Below are positions 5,357-5,597 of a stretch of DNA of 5,597 nucleotides, in pieces. Each line of letters opens with the position of its first letter. Within the stretch, counting starts at the first letter, position 1. The stretch is from Putridiphycobacter sp965367695. GTDB taxonomy: Bacteria > Bacteroidota > Bacteroidia > Flavobacteriales_D > Crocinitomicaceae. Where the stretch lies: assembly GCA_965367695.1 (NCBI GenBank), contig CBDUKB010000206.1:1-5597 (forward strand), given 5' to 3'. A model generated the notes under the pieces. That model searched no databases, had not been told where the DNA came from, and saw only the letters and a list, made by a program, of their open reading frames with translations. The position numbers and the translations under genes are program-made.

Positions 5357-5597
5357 TTTTTAGTAAATAGTTAATAGTTATGAGTTGCTAGTTATTAGTG
5401 TCATGTTTCATGTTTTGAACTTACTTGTAAGTGTATATTATGTAAAAGACAAAACTCAAATTCCAATTTCCAAAAACACTAACTCCTGACTTCTTAACTT
5501 CTATTTTCTGACTTCTGAGACCTGAGACCTGAAATCTCAAAATCCAAATTCCAAATTCCAAAAACTGAACCACAAAGGACACTAGGAAAGCAGAAAG
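5354..5597. repeat. Degenerate 7-bp-periodic repeat tract, reaching the window edge
   Basis: No gene is seen after the phoH stop. Instead the sequence falls into heptads. The left arm, beginning at the stop codon, reads TAGTTTT, TAGTAAA, TAGTTAA, TAGTTAT, GAGTTGC, TAGTTAT, TAGTGTC, ATGTTTC, ATGTTTT (nine units, 5354-5416, no slip). After a short less regular middle, the right arm is CT/CA-rich. From 5510 it reads GACTTCT, GAGACCT, GAGACCT, GAAATCT, CAAAATC, CAAATTC, CAAATTC, CAAAAAC (through 5565), preceded by AACT/GACT units at 5481, 5488 and 5496 with a single 8-bp step. The last bases (ACCACAAAGGACACTAGGAA) look like the start of a further purine/AC-rich repeat. Degenerate heptads of this kind resemble the short tandemly repeated sequences known from cyanobacterial intergenic DNA. 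The function is unknown. Confidence 0.75.
5419..5432. repeat. Perfect 6-bp inverted repeat at the centre of the heptad tract
   Basis: ACTTAC (5419-5424) and GTAAGT (5427-5432) are exact reverse complements separated by TT, so a 5-bp stem with a 4-base loop can form in RNA or DNA. It sits between the two opposing heptad arms and about 60 bp after the phoH stop. There is no T-run directly behind it, so it is not a standard intrinsic terminator by itself, although it could be the tip of a larger imperfect hairpin made by the arms. Confidence 0.5.

Noticed and set aside
5354..5597. CRISPR array
   Set aside because: The period is 7 bp with degenerate units and no constant 25-40 bp repeats or unique spacers; no cas genes are present.
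1..5597. tRNA, rRNA, riboswitch or mobile element
   Set aside because: No cloverleaf, rRNA-like segment, transposase frame or terminal inverted repeats were recognised on either strand by eye.

Overview
The window looks like chromosomal DNA of a member of the Bacteroidota. It is AT-rich, its genes mostly lack a clear Shine-Dalgarno sequence, and the IspE, AccA, PhoH and DUF62 proteins all have the look of Bacteroidota orthologues. This placement rests on protein style and gene arrangement recalled from memory, not on a search.

Layout: (1) The left edge holds the C-terminal end of an unidentified + strand gene, with a faint GNAT-like motif. It converges with ispE (- strand, MEP isoprenoid pathway kinase), leaving only 4 bp between the stop codons. 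(2) A 204-bp AT-rich divergent spacer separates ispE from a compact + strand run of three genes: accA (carboxyltransferase alpha of acetyl-CoA carboxylase), a probable seven-helix membrane protein of unknown function, and a PaaY/CaiE-type gamma carbonic anhydrase-like hexapeptide-repeat protein. Their spacings of 7 and 6 bp suggest one transcript. (3) That run converges, with a 10-bp gap, on a - strand DUF62 gene (SAM hydroxide adenosyltransferase / chlorinase-fluorinase fold). (4) An 86-bp, about 13% GC spacer separates this gene from a divergent PhoH/YbeZ-type ATPase that appears to start at TTG. (5) From the phoH stop codon to the window end (about 240 bp) there is no gene. The DNA is instead a degenerate 7-bp-periodic repeat that begins at the stop codon and forms two inverted arms around a small perfect hairpin.

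Function: the identified genes are core housekeeping (isoprenoid precursors, first step of fatty-acid synthesis, RNA/ribosome-associated ATPase). AccA works in an enzyme that consumes bicarbonate, so a gamma carbonic anhydrase homologue in the same apparent operon is suggestive, although unproven. No mobile element, CRISPR array, defence system, tRNA or rRNA was seen. The points most worth a second look are the heptad repeat after phoH, the apparent loss of two of the three known catalytic residues in the DUF62 protein, and the unidentified 7-TM protein between accA and the carbonic anhydrase-like gene.
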